26,037 nucleotides of DNA from Deltaproteobacteria bacterium UBA6601 (GCA_002433485.1 DJIF01000113.1:1-26037); one strand, 5' to 3'. Shown: positions 1 to 8,150, counted from the first letter of the stretch. Notes: a model not told the origin generated them from the letters alone. A program made the numbers and translations.

Positions 1-405
1 GGGGGCGATGACGACGACAGCCAGAGCGGCGGTAACAATGGCGGCGGCAACGCGCCCAGCCAGGAATTTGACTGCAACGACGGCGTCGATGAAGACAACG
101 ACGGCATGACCGACTGCGACGACCTCACCGATTGCGGCGCGGATCCAGCCTGCGACCAGGGCGGCGACCCGGGCAACGATCCCAACGGCGGCGGCCAGCA
201 AGGCGATGATGATGACGCCAATACCACCGATGACCACATGGAACCCTGGGCCAACGGTGGGGTCTGTAACGAACAGACCTGCCCCAACTGCTGCAACGGC
301 AGCGACGACGATGGCGATGGCCTGATTGATTGCGCCGACTCCGACTGCGCGGCGGTGTGCGGAGCTCTCCACAGCAGCAACCCACACGGGCCCTGCGCTC
401 CATGA
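1..405 (+). CDS. Cys/Asp-repeat secreted protein, C-terminal part (5' end outside window)
   Basis: The reading frame is open from the first base, so the start lies upstream; 134 residues are visible before TGA at 403-405. The fragment opens with an acidic GDDDDS linker. It has one repeat around CNDGVDEDNDG, a Gly/Asn/Asp-rich spacer with another DDDD run, and a last repeat with CPNCCNGSDDDGDG followed by DCADSDC. The DxDxDG spacing resembles a calcium-binding EF-hand-type loop with cysteines inside and around it; binding is inference. It ends in a His/Pro/Cys-containing tail. The next gene has the same order of parts and similar wording (QEFDC versus PEFDC, CGADPAC versus CHADPAC), so the two look like tandem duplicates. 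The stop overlaps the next start in an ATGA. No enzymatic domain is visible and the function is unknown. Confidence 0.8.
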   Translation, partial: GGDDDDSQSGGNNGGGNAPSQEFDCNDGVDEDNDGMTDCDDLTDCGADPACDQGGDPGNDPNGGGQQGDDDDANTTDDHMEPWANGGVCNEQTCPNCCNGSDDDGDGLIDCADSDCAAVCGALHSSNPHGPCAP

Positions 406-1028
406 CCCACCAGGCCCGCGGGCCGATCCGTTGTCAACGGCGAGCAGCTGAGCCTCAACTGGGCTTCCGGCCCGGACTGGCCCTGGTTGGCCTGTTGCTG
501 GTCCTATTGTCACCCCTGAGCTGTACGGTGGACAACAACGGCGACCGGCGCGGCGCCAGCAGCTCGGAGGAGACCGAAACCAACTGTGGCGACGGCATCG
601 ATGACGACGGTGACGGCCTAATCGATTGTCTCGACCCCCAGTGTCTGGCAGATCCCCAGTGCCTCGGCGACGACGACGACTCAGGGGCAACCACAGGGGG
701 CGACGACGACGATCAAAACCCCGAGTTCGACTGCGCCAATGGCCTGGACGACAACGGTGACGGGCTCATTGACTGCGATGACCCCGACTGCCATGCGGAT
801 CCAGCCTGCGGCGGTGATGATGACGATGGCGGTCCAGGCGACGACGACGATACCGGGGGCGGTAGCGAAGACATCGCCGGCAATGCACCCTGCGATGCAG
901 GAGCGTGCCCCAACTGCACCGACTGCATTGATAACGATGGAGACGGCACCATTGACTGCGAGGACAGCGACTGCATCCAGGTCTGCGAGGCACTGGCCAA
1001 GCACGGCGAGGACCACAGCTGTCCGTGA
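402..1028 (+). CDS. Small Cys/Asp-repeat putative lipoprotein
   Basis: 208 residues. ATG at 402 is chosen because it overlaps the preceding TGA (ATGA) and gives an Arg-containing N-terminus, a hydrophobic stretch (LALVGLLLVLLSPLS) and a cysteine; the longer reading from 330 lies inside the upstream gene. The lipobox PLSC is not canonical, so lipidation is likely rather than certain. The mature part has three repeats: around CGDGIDDDGDG, CANGLDDNGDG and CIDNDGDG, the last introduced by CPNC. GDDDDS/GGDDDD acidic linkers separate them. The loops fit a DxDxDGxIDxxD calcium-loop pattern, with Cys at loop position 10. The protein is a close relative of its upstream neighbour. Its role is unknown; it may be a surface metal-binding spacer or structural protein. 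Confidence 0.85.
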   Translation: MTHQARGPIRCQRRAAEPQLGFRPGLALVGLLLVLLSPLSCTVDNNGDRRGASSSEETETNCGDGIDDDGDGLIDCLDPQCLADPQCLGDDDDSGATTGGDDDDQNPEFDCANGLDDNGDGLIDCDDPDCHADPACGGDDDDGGPGDDDDTGGGSEDIAGNAPCDAGACPNCTDCIDNDGDGTIDCEDSDCIQVCEALAKHGEDHSCP

Positions 1029-1155
1029 CTCAGGACCAGCCCGCCCCATCGGCTGCTGGGTCATTTGGCAGCCGCAACAACTGCAGCGCAATACTCGGGC
1101 ACAGCGGCGCCCCTGGCAGGCTGCAGAACGCCAAGAGTAAGCTGGGTGCAGAACA

Positions 1156-3522
1156 ATGAGTTCCTGGCACTTAACAACGACCCGTATTCTCGCCACCTTG
1201 TGGACTGCTGGGGCACTATGGGGATGCGAAGCAGAGCCAGACATCGAGGGCAATGCACCGGGGGAATGCTCGGATCGGGCCGACAACGACATGGACGGTC
1301 TGTACGACTGCGAGGACCCCAGCTGCTTCGGTGCGCCCATCTGCCAGGACGACGTCTACCCCACCGAGCACAACCTCTTTGACACCATGCCCAAGGGCAG
1401 CGAGCAGCTCGACCTGCTCTGTGATCGCCTCGCCGCTGGTGACGTGCAGAGCACCATTCGAGATGTGTTCTGCGGCGCAACGAGACCGGAGATCACCAAC
1501 TCCCAGCAGCTCTTGGAGGCCCTCGGCCTGGGTTTCTATGGGCCCCTGGGGCTGGAAGCCCAGATGATCTGGGACAACGGCAACCCGGCCTGGGCTGCAG
1601 CGGGGCACTCAGCGGGCCTGTCCCGGCGCTCAACCAGCTCGGTGAATCCGCGCGTCATCATCCACACGCCAGTTGCATCCCACCTCGACCCGACCCCCGG
1701 CTTCGTGGTGGTGTCCATGGCTCGAGGGGAACCGTTTGCCGAGATCATGACCCACGACCCGCAACGGGACGACCTGGACTTCTTCATGTTTCGCTTCGAC
1801 TTCGGCTGCGAGGACCCGCAGGACTGCAGCGACGAAGAGCGCTTCTCCGACGCCTGGGAAAGCGGCTGGTCAGACTACACCGTATACGATGCAGCCGACC
1901 TCGAGAACACCACCTTCGACTGCCTGCACTGCCACGAGCACGGTCTACGCACAGCACGCGCGCACAAGCGGGCACCGCTGATGTTTCAGCTCAACAGCAT
2001 CTGGATGCACTGGCTCTACAACGTCAACTACTTCCGCGGCTGGACCGATAACGCCAGCGACCAGGGGCCCCTGCACCACATGCTGGAGCAATATGTGGAG
2101 GCTCGAGCTACCCCCTCAGAACCCCTGGGCGGAACCTTCGGCGGCATCCCCGGAGGGGCGCTGCACGCCTCACGGCCCAAGTCACTGGAAGACCTCATTG
2201 AGGCCAACGGCTTTGGCAACGGCTTCGACCCAGACACTTACGAACCTAACGGTGCAGCCATCGGCCTACTGGAAGATGACCGAGCCAGGGGCCTGATCTT
2301 CGACCATCCCTGGGAAGAACTCTATGAGCTAAACCTCAACGGTCTGCTCATCGCGCCCCCCGCGCGCGGCGCGAGCCCCTTTCACAACGGCAGACTGGAG
2401 CAGCTCATCAGCGACATGAGCGCCTATCGAAACGGCAATTCAACTAACTTTCCAGACCCTACCGACATCTTCCGGTCCTCGGACCTGAGCGCGGTGGGCA
2501 CTGCCGTACACCCGGGCCTCAGCCCGCCGGAGATCCTCGTTCACGCCTGCACCGAGTGTCACCACGATGCCCTCAACCCACGGCTGAGCAAGTCACGTTT
2601 CAAGCTGGGAGCCATCGCTCGAGGCCGCTCGGGCAGTTCCCTCGGCGATCACTTTTCCAGCCTCGATGAGGCCCAGCTGTTGATGGCCAGTCAGCGCATC
2701 AACCTACCCTCGGACCACCTCGCGGCCATGCCGCCAGCCCGCTTCCGCAACCTCACTGACCAGGAGAAGGAGACCGTAACTCAGTGGCTGACTGAAGTCA
2801 GCGAGGGGCTCGCGATGGCCGATGATGGACTGGCGCCAGAGCCTCAGGTGCCTGAATTTGACATCGCGCCCCGGGAAGTCGAGCTGCCTGGCCCCCCACA
2901 CCTCAGTGGCTCCATGACCGGAGCACTGATGCGCCGAGTACAGACCTCGATGGCGGTGATGCGGGCCAGGCCTGGCGCGGATCCGCGCGGCTATGTGGAG
3001 TATTACTTCGAGGAACTCTCTGGCAGCCCAGGCGGCAACAGCAGCGGCTGGCAGATGAGCCCTCGCTATGTCGATCGCGATCTGGAGTTGGGAGAGCGCT
3101 ATCGCTACCGCTTCAAGATGCGCGACCGCGCCGGCAACGAGAGCGCCTTTTCGGCCGAAGCAGAATTCCAACTGAGCTTCGTCAACACCGACTGCGACCA
3201 CGACGAGCACGAGCACCCGGCGCTCGAGCCAGATGGCGAAGATACCGACTGCGATTCGCTGTCCAACAACCAGGAGGGCTACGACACCGACAGCGACAGC
3301 GACGGTATCCCTGACTACCTCGATGAGGACGATGATGGCGACGGCATCACCACCTATGCTGAGCGCGAAGACGGGGTTAAGTTCGGCAACGACGTAGATG
3401 GCGACGGGGTCCCTAACTGGCTGGACACCGACTCCGATGATGACGGCACCCTCGACGCCATCGAGGGGGGCGGAGACAGCAACAACAATGGCCTGCCTGG
3501 CTACCTGGACCCCGATGAATAG
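1156..3522 (+). CDS. Cytochrome c-like lipoprotein with two CxxCH motifs, FnIII-like and TSP3-like C-terminus
   Basis: 788 residues. The ATG gives a short signal peptide with cysteine at residue 23 (GALWGC, a weak lipobox). Immediately after it lies the Cys/Asp tag shared with five other lipoproteins here (EGNAPGEC, then ADNDMDG, YDC, C...PIC, about residues 23-60). Two haem c attachment motifs are visible, CLHCH (C256, C259, H260) and CTECH (C465, C468, H469), with LAAMPPARFR before a WL.E region as in small c-type cytochromes. Residues about 566-675 resemble a fibronectin type III-like module (YRYRFKMRDRAGNES). Residues about 677-788 are acidic thrombospondin type 3-like repeats (DSDSDGIPD, DVDGDGVPN). 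Haem attachment and electron transfer are inferred from motifs; the family is not one I can name. The end overlaps the next gene by 8 bp, suggesting co-translation. The 127-bp upstream gap has no clear promoter. Confidence 0.88.
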   Translation: MSSWHLTTTRILATLWTAGALWGCEAEPDIEGNAPGECSDRADNDMDGLYDCEDPSCFGAPICQDDVYPTEHNLFDTMPKGSEQLDLLCDRLAAGDVQSTIRDVFCGATRPEITNSQQLLEALGLGFYGPLGLEAQMIWDNGNPAWAAAGHSAGLSRRSTSSVNPRVIIHTPVASHLDPTPGFVVVSMARGEPFAEIMTHDPQRDDLDFFMFRFDFGCEDPQDCSDEERFSDAWESGWSDYTVYDAADLENTTFDCLHCHEHGLRTARAHKRAPLMFQLNSIWMHWLYNVNYFRGWTDNASDQGPLHHMLEQYVEARATPSEPLGGTFGGIPGGALHASRPKSLEDLIEANGFGNGFDPDTYEPNGAAIGLLEDDRARGLIFDHPWEELYELNLNGLLIAPPARGASPFHNGRLEQLISDMSAYRNGNSTNFPDPTDIFRSSDLSAVGTAVHPGLSPPEILVHACTECHHDALNPRLSKSRFKLGAIARGRSGSSLGDHFSSLDEAQLLMASQRINLPSDHLAAMPPARFRNLTDQEKETVTQWLTEVSEGLAMADDGLAPEPQVPEFDIAPREVELPGPPHLSGSMTGALMRRVQTSMAVMRARPGADPRGYVEYYFEELSGSPGGNSSGWQMSPRYVDRDLELGERYRYRFKMRDRAGNESAFSAEAEFQLSFVNTDCDHDEHEHPALEPDGEDTDCDSLSNNQEGYDTDSDSDGIPDYLDEDDDGDGITTYAEREDGVKFGNDVDGDGVPNWLDTDSDDDGTLDAIEGGGDSNNNGLPGYLDPDE

Positions 3523-4336
3523 GCTCTCTACTCAGCTGAGCCGCGGGCCTGACGCCCCGTCCCGTGCCCTCGCCAGGCTGCTGCTCGTCGCAGCCCTGCT
3601 GCTGATGTGGACATCCTGCAAGCGGGCTCCGGTCGAAGGCTCGACCCCCGGGAGCTGCGCAGATCGCGCCGACAACGACGACGATGGACTGTTTGACTGT
3701 AATGATCCCGATTGCACGGCCAGCCCTGACTGTAGTGAGCTCCTGACCGGGGACGACGACGACAGTGCTGGCGGCTGCAGTTCCATCGAGCAGCTCGACT
3801 GCGAGGGCTTCTGCGCGCCGCAGGAATGGCTCGGCGACGGCCAGTGCGACGACAGCGCCTATCCCTATTACGGCCATTACGTGAACTTCGCCTGCGAACA
3901 ACTCAACTGGGACAATGGTGACTGCTCAGAGAGCGGCGACGACGACGACAGCGCCAGCCCTGGCGATGACGACGATGACAGCGTGGTCGAGCCATGGACC
4001 TTCGGCGAGATCTTTGCCTTCGCCAGCGACCACTGCAGCTGCCACTCTGAACCAGAGCACGACTCCGGATTCGTGCTGCCGTCAACCGCAGCTCAGCTCT
4101 ACATCAGCTGGGTCGGCTCAGAGGGTCTGGGTCAACCATCGAGCCAGCTGCCCTCCATGGACCGCATCGAGCCGGGCGACTCAAGCCGCAGCTACGTGTG
4201 GCACAAACTGGACGGCACTCATCTTGACCAGGGCGGTTCAGGGTCACGCATGCCCCAGGGGGGGCCGTTCCTGACACCAGCTGCACTCGCCGGGATCCGC
4301 GCCTGGATCGACGAGGGCGCAGCGCAGACCCCGTAA
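3515..4336 (+). CDS. Lipoprotein with LNR-like domain and degenerate monohaem cytochrome-like domain
   Basis: 273 residues. ATG at 3515 overlaps the previous stop and starts a long basic n-region, a hydrophobic run (LLLVAALLLMWTSC) and a lipid-type cysteine; upstream in-frame codons lie inside the previous gene. After the cysteine comes the shared tag (VEGSTPGSC, ADNDDDG, FDC, TASPDC). Residues 88-137 are Cys-rich with WLGDGQCDD and DNGDC, resembling a Lin12/Notch repeat. Two GDDDDS-type linkers follow. Residues about 165-273 look like a small cytochrome c domain of the kind paired with planctomycete-type enzymes: FGEIFAFASDHCSCH, EPGDSSRSYVWHKLDG, RMPQGG (Met246 a possible distal ligand) and GIRAWIDEGA. 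The haem motif is C174-S-C176-H177, one residue shorter than CxxCH, so covalent haem attachment is uncertain. It lies directly behind the two-haem-motif gene and may be its partner. Confidence 0.87.
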   Translation: MNRLSTQLSRGPDAPSRALARLLLVAALLLMWTSCKRAPVEGSTPGSCADRADNDDDGLFDCNDPDCTASPDCSELLTGDDDDSAGGCSSIEQLDCEGFCAPQEWLGDGQCDDSAYPYYGHYVNFACEQLNWDNGDCSESGDDDDSASPGDDDDDSVVEPWTFGEIFAFASDHCSCHSEPEHDSGFVLPSTAAQLYISWVGSEGLGQPSSQLPSMDRIEPGDSSRSYVWHKLDGTHLDQGGSGSRMPQGGPFLTPAALAGIRAWIDEGAAQTP

Positions 4337-4489
4337 AGCCGTAAAGGGAAAGCCTGTGACAACACGCTGCTGCAATCCTACTCACCACGCCGCAGGACTT
4401 GGCTGCAGCGATGGTATCCTAACCATCAGACCACTCAAGAGCAGCGCTGCCGCCGAATCTGAAGCATGACCGGGCCCAGCCCAGCAGCA

Positions 4490-4496
4490 AAGGGAG
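4490..4496 (+). promoter_or_regulatory. Shine-Dalgarno site deciding the start at 4502
   Basis: AAGGGAG lies 5 bases before ATG 4502. It favours this start over the in-frame ATG at 4466, which has no such site and would add 12 residues before the signal peptide. Confidence 0.6.
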
Positions 4497-4501
4497 CAAG
4501 C

Positions 4502-5461
4502 ATGTCCGACCGCATCCACGCCAGCGACAACCGACAGCATCGCAAGGTCTCTTCAGCCTTGCTCCTGGGCGCTGGCCTGATGCTCCTCGGGGCGCTCCTT
4601 CCTGGTCTCGCAGTGGCCGACCATCCCTGTAGCGTTGACCCCAACTGGCCGGACGGGCAGCTCTGCAACACCGACCCCAACTGGCCAGCGGGTCAGAACG
4701 ACCAGCACTACGACCCCAATTGCGCGACTGACGGTGATCCTCTCAACTTCAGCAGCATGTGCCTGCAGGAAGGTGAAATTGCTTGCACCCCCATGGGCGG
4801 TGGCGGCTGCATGGAGTGTTGGGACTGTATCGACAACGACAACGACGGCCTGTTCGACTGCATGGACAACATCGACATGCTGGGCAACCCGTCAACAGGA
4901 GGCGGCTGCTACCAGTACTGCCAGTTCATCAACCCCATCACCAGCAGCGGTGCATTCAACCAGGACCAGGACGGCGACGGCTTCCTCAACTGCCCCACTG
5001 CCACCAACCCGGACCCCAGCGTCTACGACTGCGACGACAGCGACCCGGCGGTGCACTCCGGTGCCACTGAAGTCTGCTCCGATGGTATCGACAACGACTG
5101 CGATGGCGATATGGACGGGATCGACACCGACTGCGGAGGCCCCGGCGGCGGCGACGATGATGATGACAGCAGCGCTGGCGACGACGACGACAGCAGCGCT
5201 GGCGACGATGATGATGACAGCAGCGCTGGCGACGACGACGACAGCGGACCCGCCGATGACGACGACAGCAGCCCTGTCGATGACGATGACAGTAGCGGTT
5301 CAAGCAGCGATGACGACGACAGCAGCCCCCCCCCTGGAGCTGGCGGAGATGGCTGCGCATGCGCAGCGGGGAGCCCGACCGCGGCAGGAGGGCTCGGTCT
5401 GCTGTTGTTAGCGGCCAGCACCGTGCTGGGCAGACGCCGGCCGCGCTACGGCAAGCGCTAA
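4502..5461 (+). CDS. Secreted MYXO-CTERM-type protein with acidic DDDDSS stalk
   Basis: 319 residues. The start is supported by AAGGGAG upstream. A Sec signal peptide (LLLGAGLMLLGALLPGLAVA, cleavage after AVA) carries no lipobox, unlike most neighbours. The mature part begins with two DPNW repeats and a Cys-rich segment including CMECWDCIDNDNDG. It continues with a MopE-like metal-site segment (DQDGDGFLNC, DCDDSDPAVHSGATEVC, GIDNDCDGDMDG). Residues about 216-275 are a stalk of DDDD(D)SSAG units. From residue 284 comes a tail typical of MYXO-CTERM sorting: GCACA, then a hydrophobic stretch (GGLGLLLLAASTVL), then GRRRPRYGKR. Known for the family: such tails are processed by a dedicated sorting system and anchor proteins to the cell surface. 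Inference: the acidic stalk presents the Cys-rich head. It is the only such tail in the window. The 3' end overlaps the longest reading of the next gene. Confidence 0.9.
   Translation: MSDRIHASDNRQHRKVSSALLLGAGLMLLGALLPGLAVADHPCSVDPNWPDGQLCNTDPNWPAGQNDQHYDPNCATDGDPLNFSSMCLQEGEIACTPMGGGGCMECWDCIDNDNDGLFDCMDNIDMLGNPSTGGGCYQYCQFINPITSSGAFNQDQDGDGFLNCPTATNPDPSVYDCDDSDPAVHSGATEVCSDGIDNDCDGDMDGIDTDCGGPGGGDDDDDSSAGDDDDSSAGDDDDDSSAGDDDDSGPADDDDSSPVDDDDSSGSSSDDDDSSPPPGAGGDGCACAAGSPTAAGGLGLLLLAASTVLGRRRPRYGKR
5150..5245 (+). repeat. Tandem duplication of a 51-bp unit coding the acidic stalk
   Basis: The 51 bases at 5150-5200 (a DDDDD unit plus a DDDD unit, each followed by SSA and a G) recur at 5201, identical over the first 45 bases including the alternating GAT and GAC choices. 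Shared synonymous codons point to recent DNA duplication rather than selection on protein alone. Further diverged DDDDS units continue to about 5325. Confidence 0.85.
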
Positions 5462-6480
5462 CGAGCCTGACTGCCACTACAACTGAACGGTTCGGCCCCT
5501 TGTTTCTCCTGCTGCGCGCTGCCTTCGCCCTGCTCTTTGTGCTGAGTAGCGGCTGCGTTGGCGCTACCGCTGCCCTAGACAACGACGGCGACGGCTTCAG
5601 CCCAAACGAGGGGGACTGCGATGACACCAACCCTGAGCGCCATCCTGGCGCTAGCGACCGCTGCGATGGCATGGACCGCAACTGTGACGGCCTGCCCGGC
5701 TGCACACTGCAGCAGGTAAGTGCCGGAGGCAACCACAGCTGTGGCATCGGCACCGAAGGCACAGCGCTCTGCTGGGGTGGCAACGAGGACGGCCAGGCCG
5801 ATGCTCCTGACCTCCAGCTCACTGCCATCAGCGCCGGAGACCGCTACAACCTGGCTCTCGATAGCCAGGGCTACGTCATCGAATGGGGCTTTCACAACAG
5901 CGGCCATAGCGCCCCTCCCCCAATCCCCTTCGCCCAGCTCAGCGCAGGCATTGAAAATGGCTGCGGGGTCGACCTTGATGCCCAGTTGCACTGCTGGGGA
6001 GATGACGGGGAAGGCCAGTCCGTGCCACCGGATGGGGAGTTCTTGCAGGTGAGTTCTGCCTGGTTCCACAGCTGCGCGGTGGCAATCGATGGTTCATTGG
6101 CATGCTGGGGCTACAACACCGACGGTCAGTCCAATGCTCCTCAGGGCCGTTTCCTGCAGGTCAGCACCGGTCGCTATCACTCCTGCGCCATCGCCGAGGG
6201 CGGCGGCATTGAGTGTTGGGGGCGCAACAGCGCTGAACAATCAAGTCCACCCCAAGGCAGCTTCACCCAGCTCAGCGCTGGCCTCGACCACAGCTGCGCC
6301 CGTCGCCAGGACGGCGCTTTGCTGTGCTGGGGACGGGATGACCACGGCCAGTCGAGCCCGCCCTCCGGTAGCTTCCGCCAGGTCAGCGTCGGTAGTAGCC
6401 ACAGCTGTGCCATTGGCGACGACAACGAGGTCATTTGTTGGGGGGAGGACCGGGACGGTCAGACCCGCCCGGGACCCTGA
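5359..6480 (+). CDS. RCC1-type seven-blade beta-propeller lipoprotein
   Basis: 373 residues from the only in-frame ATG (5359), which would overlap the previous gene by 103 bp. TTG at 5500 is an alternative start that shortens the n-region; neither has a convincing ribosome site, so the start is uncertain. A hydrophobic segment ends in SSGC, a probable lipid anchor. A short MopE-like stretch follows (DNDGDGFSPNEGDCDD, RCDGMDRNCDG). From 5707 to 6477 there are seven repeats of about 37 residues, each with a (Q)VSAG-type start, HSCA, then CWG and an acidic GQ turn, matching the bacterial RCC1 repeat class. Seven units would close one propeller. Six carry a Cys pair (HSC and CWG); the second has lost both. 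Such propellers generally serve as binding platforms; the partner here is unknown. The C-terminus ends right at the last blade. Confidence 0.85.
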   Translation: MRSGEPDRGRRARSAVVSGQHRAGQTPAALRQALTSLTATTTERFGPLFLLLRAAFALLFVLSSGCVGATAALDNDGDGFSPNEGDCDDTNPERHPGASDRCDGMDRNCDGLPGCTLQQVSAGGNHSCGIGTEGTALCWGGNEDGQADAPDLQLTAISAGDRYNLALDSQGYVIEWGFHNSGHSAPPPIPFAQLSAGIENGCGVDLDAQLHCWGDDGEGQSVPPDGEFLQVSSAWFHSCAVAIDGSLACWGYNTDGQSNAPQGRFLQVSTGRYHSCAIAEGGGIECWGRNSAEQSSPPQGSFTQLSAGLDHSCARRQDGALLCWGRDDHGQSSPPSGSFRQVSVGSSHSCAIGDDNEVICWGEDRDGQTRPGP

Positions 6481-6554
6481 GCTGATGCAAGTTCCGCAGG
6501 ATCGGGCAAAGGCTGCACTTTGAAGGCTTGATCAGGGTGGCTATCCTGTCGAAG

Positions 6555-8150
6555 ATGAAGGACCTCGACCGACGCAGCTTTCTTAAGCTCGCATCTGGCT
6601 GCCTGGTGCCGCTGCTGCCCGGCTGCAGCGGTAGCGGGACACCGGACCCCTACGCGGGAGGCGAGCTATGGGGCGACACTCCAGCAGGCCTGGAGCACTC
6701 CCTGCTACCGGAAGAGCGCCGCCCCGACGGCATCCTAGAGGTGTTTCTGATGGGTGGTCTGAGCCCGTGGGAGAGCTTCTACACGGTCCCGGGTCTGTGC
6801 GACCCAGGTCTCGGCGGGCCCTTCGCCGGCCAACAGTGGTGGACCTTTCAGGACGGGGTCAGTCCCAACGTAGGCGAGTGGTTCGAGCAGTGCGAGGGCG
6901 GCGGCCGGGACCTCTACGAGCCCTTCGCCCGCGACGCCATGGATCAAATGGTCAACCTGGGACCCTTCGTCGCACCTTTACGAGATCGGCCTGACATCCT
7001 CGCGAGAATGCGAGTCTGGGTCATGGCCCACCCGCTCGAGCCCCATGATGCGGCAATCCCCTACTCGGTAGCGGGTCTGCCCATCAGCAACCCACGGATG
7101 GCCGGCTTCGGCACCCATATTCAGCGCTTCTTCGCAGCCCGTGCCGCCGCCGATCGCAGCGCGCCCTTCTCCTACAGCATCTTCCAGAACTCCCTGAATC
7201 GGCTTGACCTGGGGGCACCGTCGACAGCCCTGGGCCTGCATCCTGCCGCCGCTCAGCCCATCGCCATTCAGCTGGGCGACGAGCCCACCCTGCCCCGCCA
7301 GCTGGCACGGCCGGGAGTCTCCGGCAACACCGGCGCCTTTGATGCCCTCATTGATCATTACGGAGCCGCTTTCAGGGAGCGCCTGCGCCAGGCCGGGGCC
7401 GACACAAGGGCGCCGGCCTTTGCCGACTATCTCAGCTCACGCTACGCCATGGGGCGCCACCAGGCACTGCTCGAACTGTTGCCCCCGGACCTGTTCGAAC
7501 GCGAAGAGCTGACCATGTGTTCTCGGCACCCGGCCTATCACAACATCGACCGCTACGATGCAACTGATGAGACCGGCGCCGCCATCCGCATGGCCCGCCA
7601 CCTGCTGACCGCCGGTGAGAACGCAGCCCGCTATGTGCAGGTGCTCGATGGCGGTATCTACCCGAACGCCAACGGTCAGGGCTACGACAGCCACGACGAG
7701 CATGTACTGGGCCAGGGGGCCAACGTCAGCCACCTTTGCCGACGCCTGGCCGAGGTCATCAACGAGCCTGGCGAAGGCGACCCCAATAAGCTCGACCTTG
7801 ATCGCCACTTCGTCCTGCTTAATACCGAATTCGGCCGCTCCCCCACCCCAGAGGTGAGCTCGGCCAACCCCAACGGCTTTGGCACCAATCACTGGCCCTG
7901 GGGCTACGTCATCGTCGGCTTCGGCGGGCCCATCGACAGCGAGCGAGCAGGGGTAGTTGGTGCCATCGGCGAGGACTCCACAGCGCTGGTCTCCGCCACC
8001 CCTACCGAGCACCGCGCTGCCCTGCTGTTGTCCATGGGGATTTGGCCCTTCACCGAAGAATCCTTCGCCGTTGGCGACATCCAGGCCTCAGGCACTGAGC
8101 TCGATGCCGCGCTGGCGGTCAAGAGCAAGATCATGGGCTACGACACATGA
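6555..8150 (+). CDS. DUF1501-like Tat-exported lipoprotein
   Basis: 531 residues. ATG 6555 is chosen because it puts the twin-arginine motif (DRRSFLKL, R6-R7) near the N-terminus; TTG 6528 and GTG 6537 are in-frame alternatives without a better ribosome site. A lipobox LLPGC24 follows, so it looks like a Tat-exported lipoprotein, implying export in folded form. Features of the DUF1501 family (alkaline-phosphatase/sulfatase-like fold) are visible: EVFLMGGLSPWESF near the start, AHPLEPHDAA, YDSHDEHV, NTEFGRSPTPE (E425) and GTNHWPWGYVIVGFGGPI (H446). In planctomycetes DUF1501 genes are usually paired with DUF1549/DUF1553 genes, and here the next gene, overlapping by ATGA, is of that kind. The reaction is not known for the family; a sulfatase- or phosphatase-like hydrolysis is only a guess from the fold. 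Confidence 0.88.
   Translation: MKDLDRRSFLKLASGCLVPLLPGCSGSGTPDPYAGGELWGDTPAGLEHSLLPEERRPDGILEVFLMGGLSPWESFYTVPGLCDPGLGGPFAGQQWWTFQDGVSPNVGEWFEQCEGGGRDLYEPFARDAMDQMVNLGPFVAPLRDRPDILARMRVWVMAHPLEPHDAAIPYSVAGLPISNPRMAGFGTHIQRFFAARAAADRSAPFSYSIFQNSLNRLDLGAPSTALGLHPAAAQPIAIQLGDEPTLPRQLARPGVSGNTGAFDALIDHYGAAFRERLRQAGADTRAPAFADYLSSRYAMGRHQALLELLPPDLFEREELTMCSRHPAYHNIDRYDATDETGAAIRMARHLLTAGENAARYVQVLDGGIYPNANGQGYDSHDEHVLGQGANVSHLCRRLAEVINEPGEGDPNKLDLDRHFVLLNTEFGRSPTPEVSSANPNGFGTNHWPWGYVIVGFGGPIDSERAGVVGAIGEDSTALVSATPTEHRAALLLSMGIWPFTEESFAVGDIQASGTELDAALAVKSKIMGYDT

Noticed and set aside
1050..1074. Inverted repeat CGGCTGC/GCAGCCG as a terminator
   Set aside because: A 7-bp stem with an 11-base loop and no following T-run, on plus or minus; expected by chance in GC-rich DNA.
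4337..4501. Sigma-70 promoter before the MYXO-CTERM gene
   Set aside because: GTGACA and TACTCA have 17-base spacing, but both hexamers match the consensus too poorly.
5150..5325. CRISPR array or other non-coding tandem array at the GAC-rich repeats
   Set aside because: Repeats are in frame, coding DDDDSS units without spacers of constant length; the same applies to 10807-10918.
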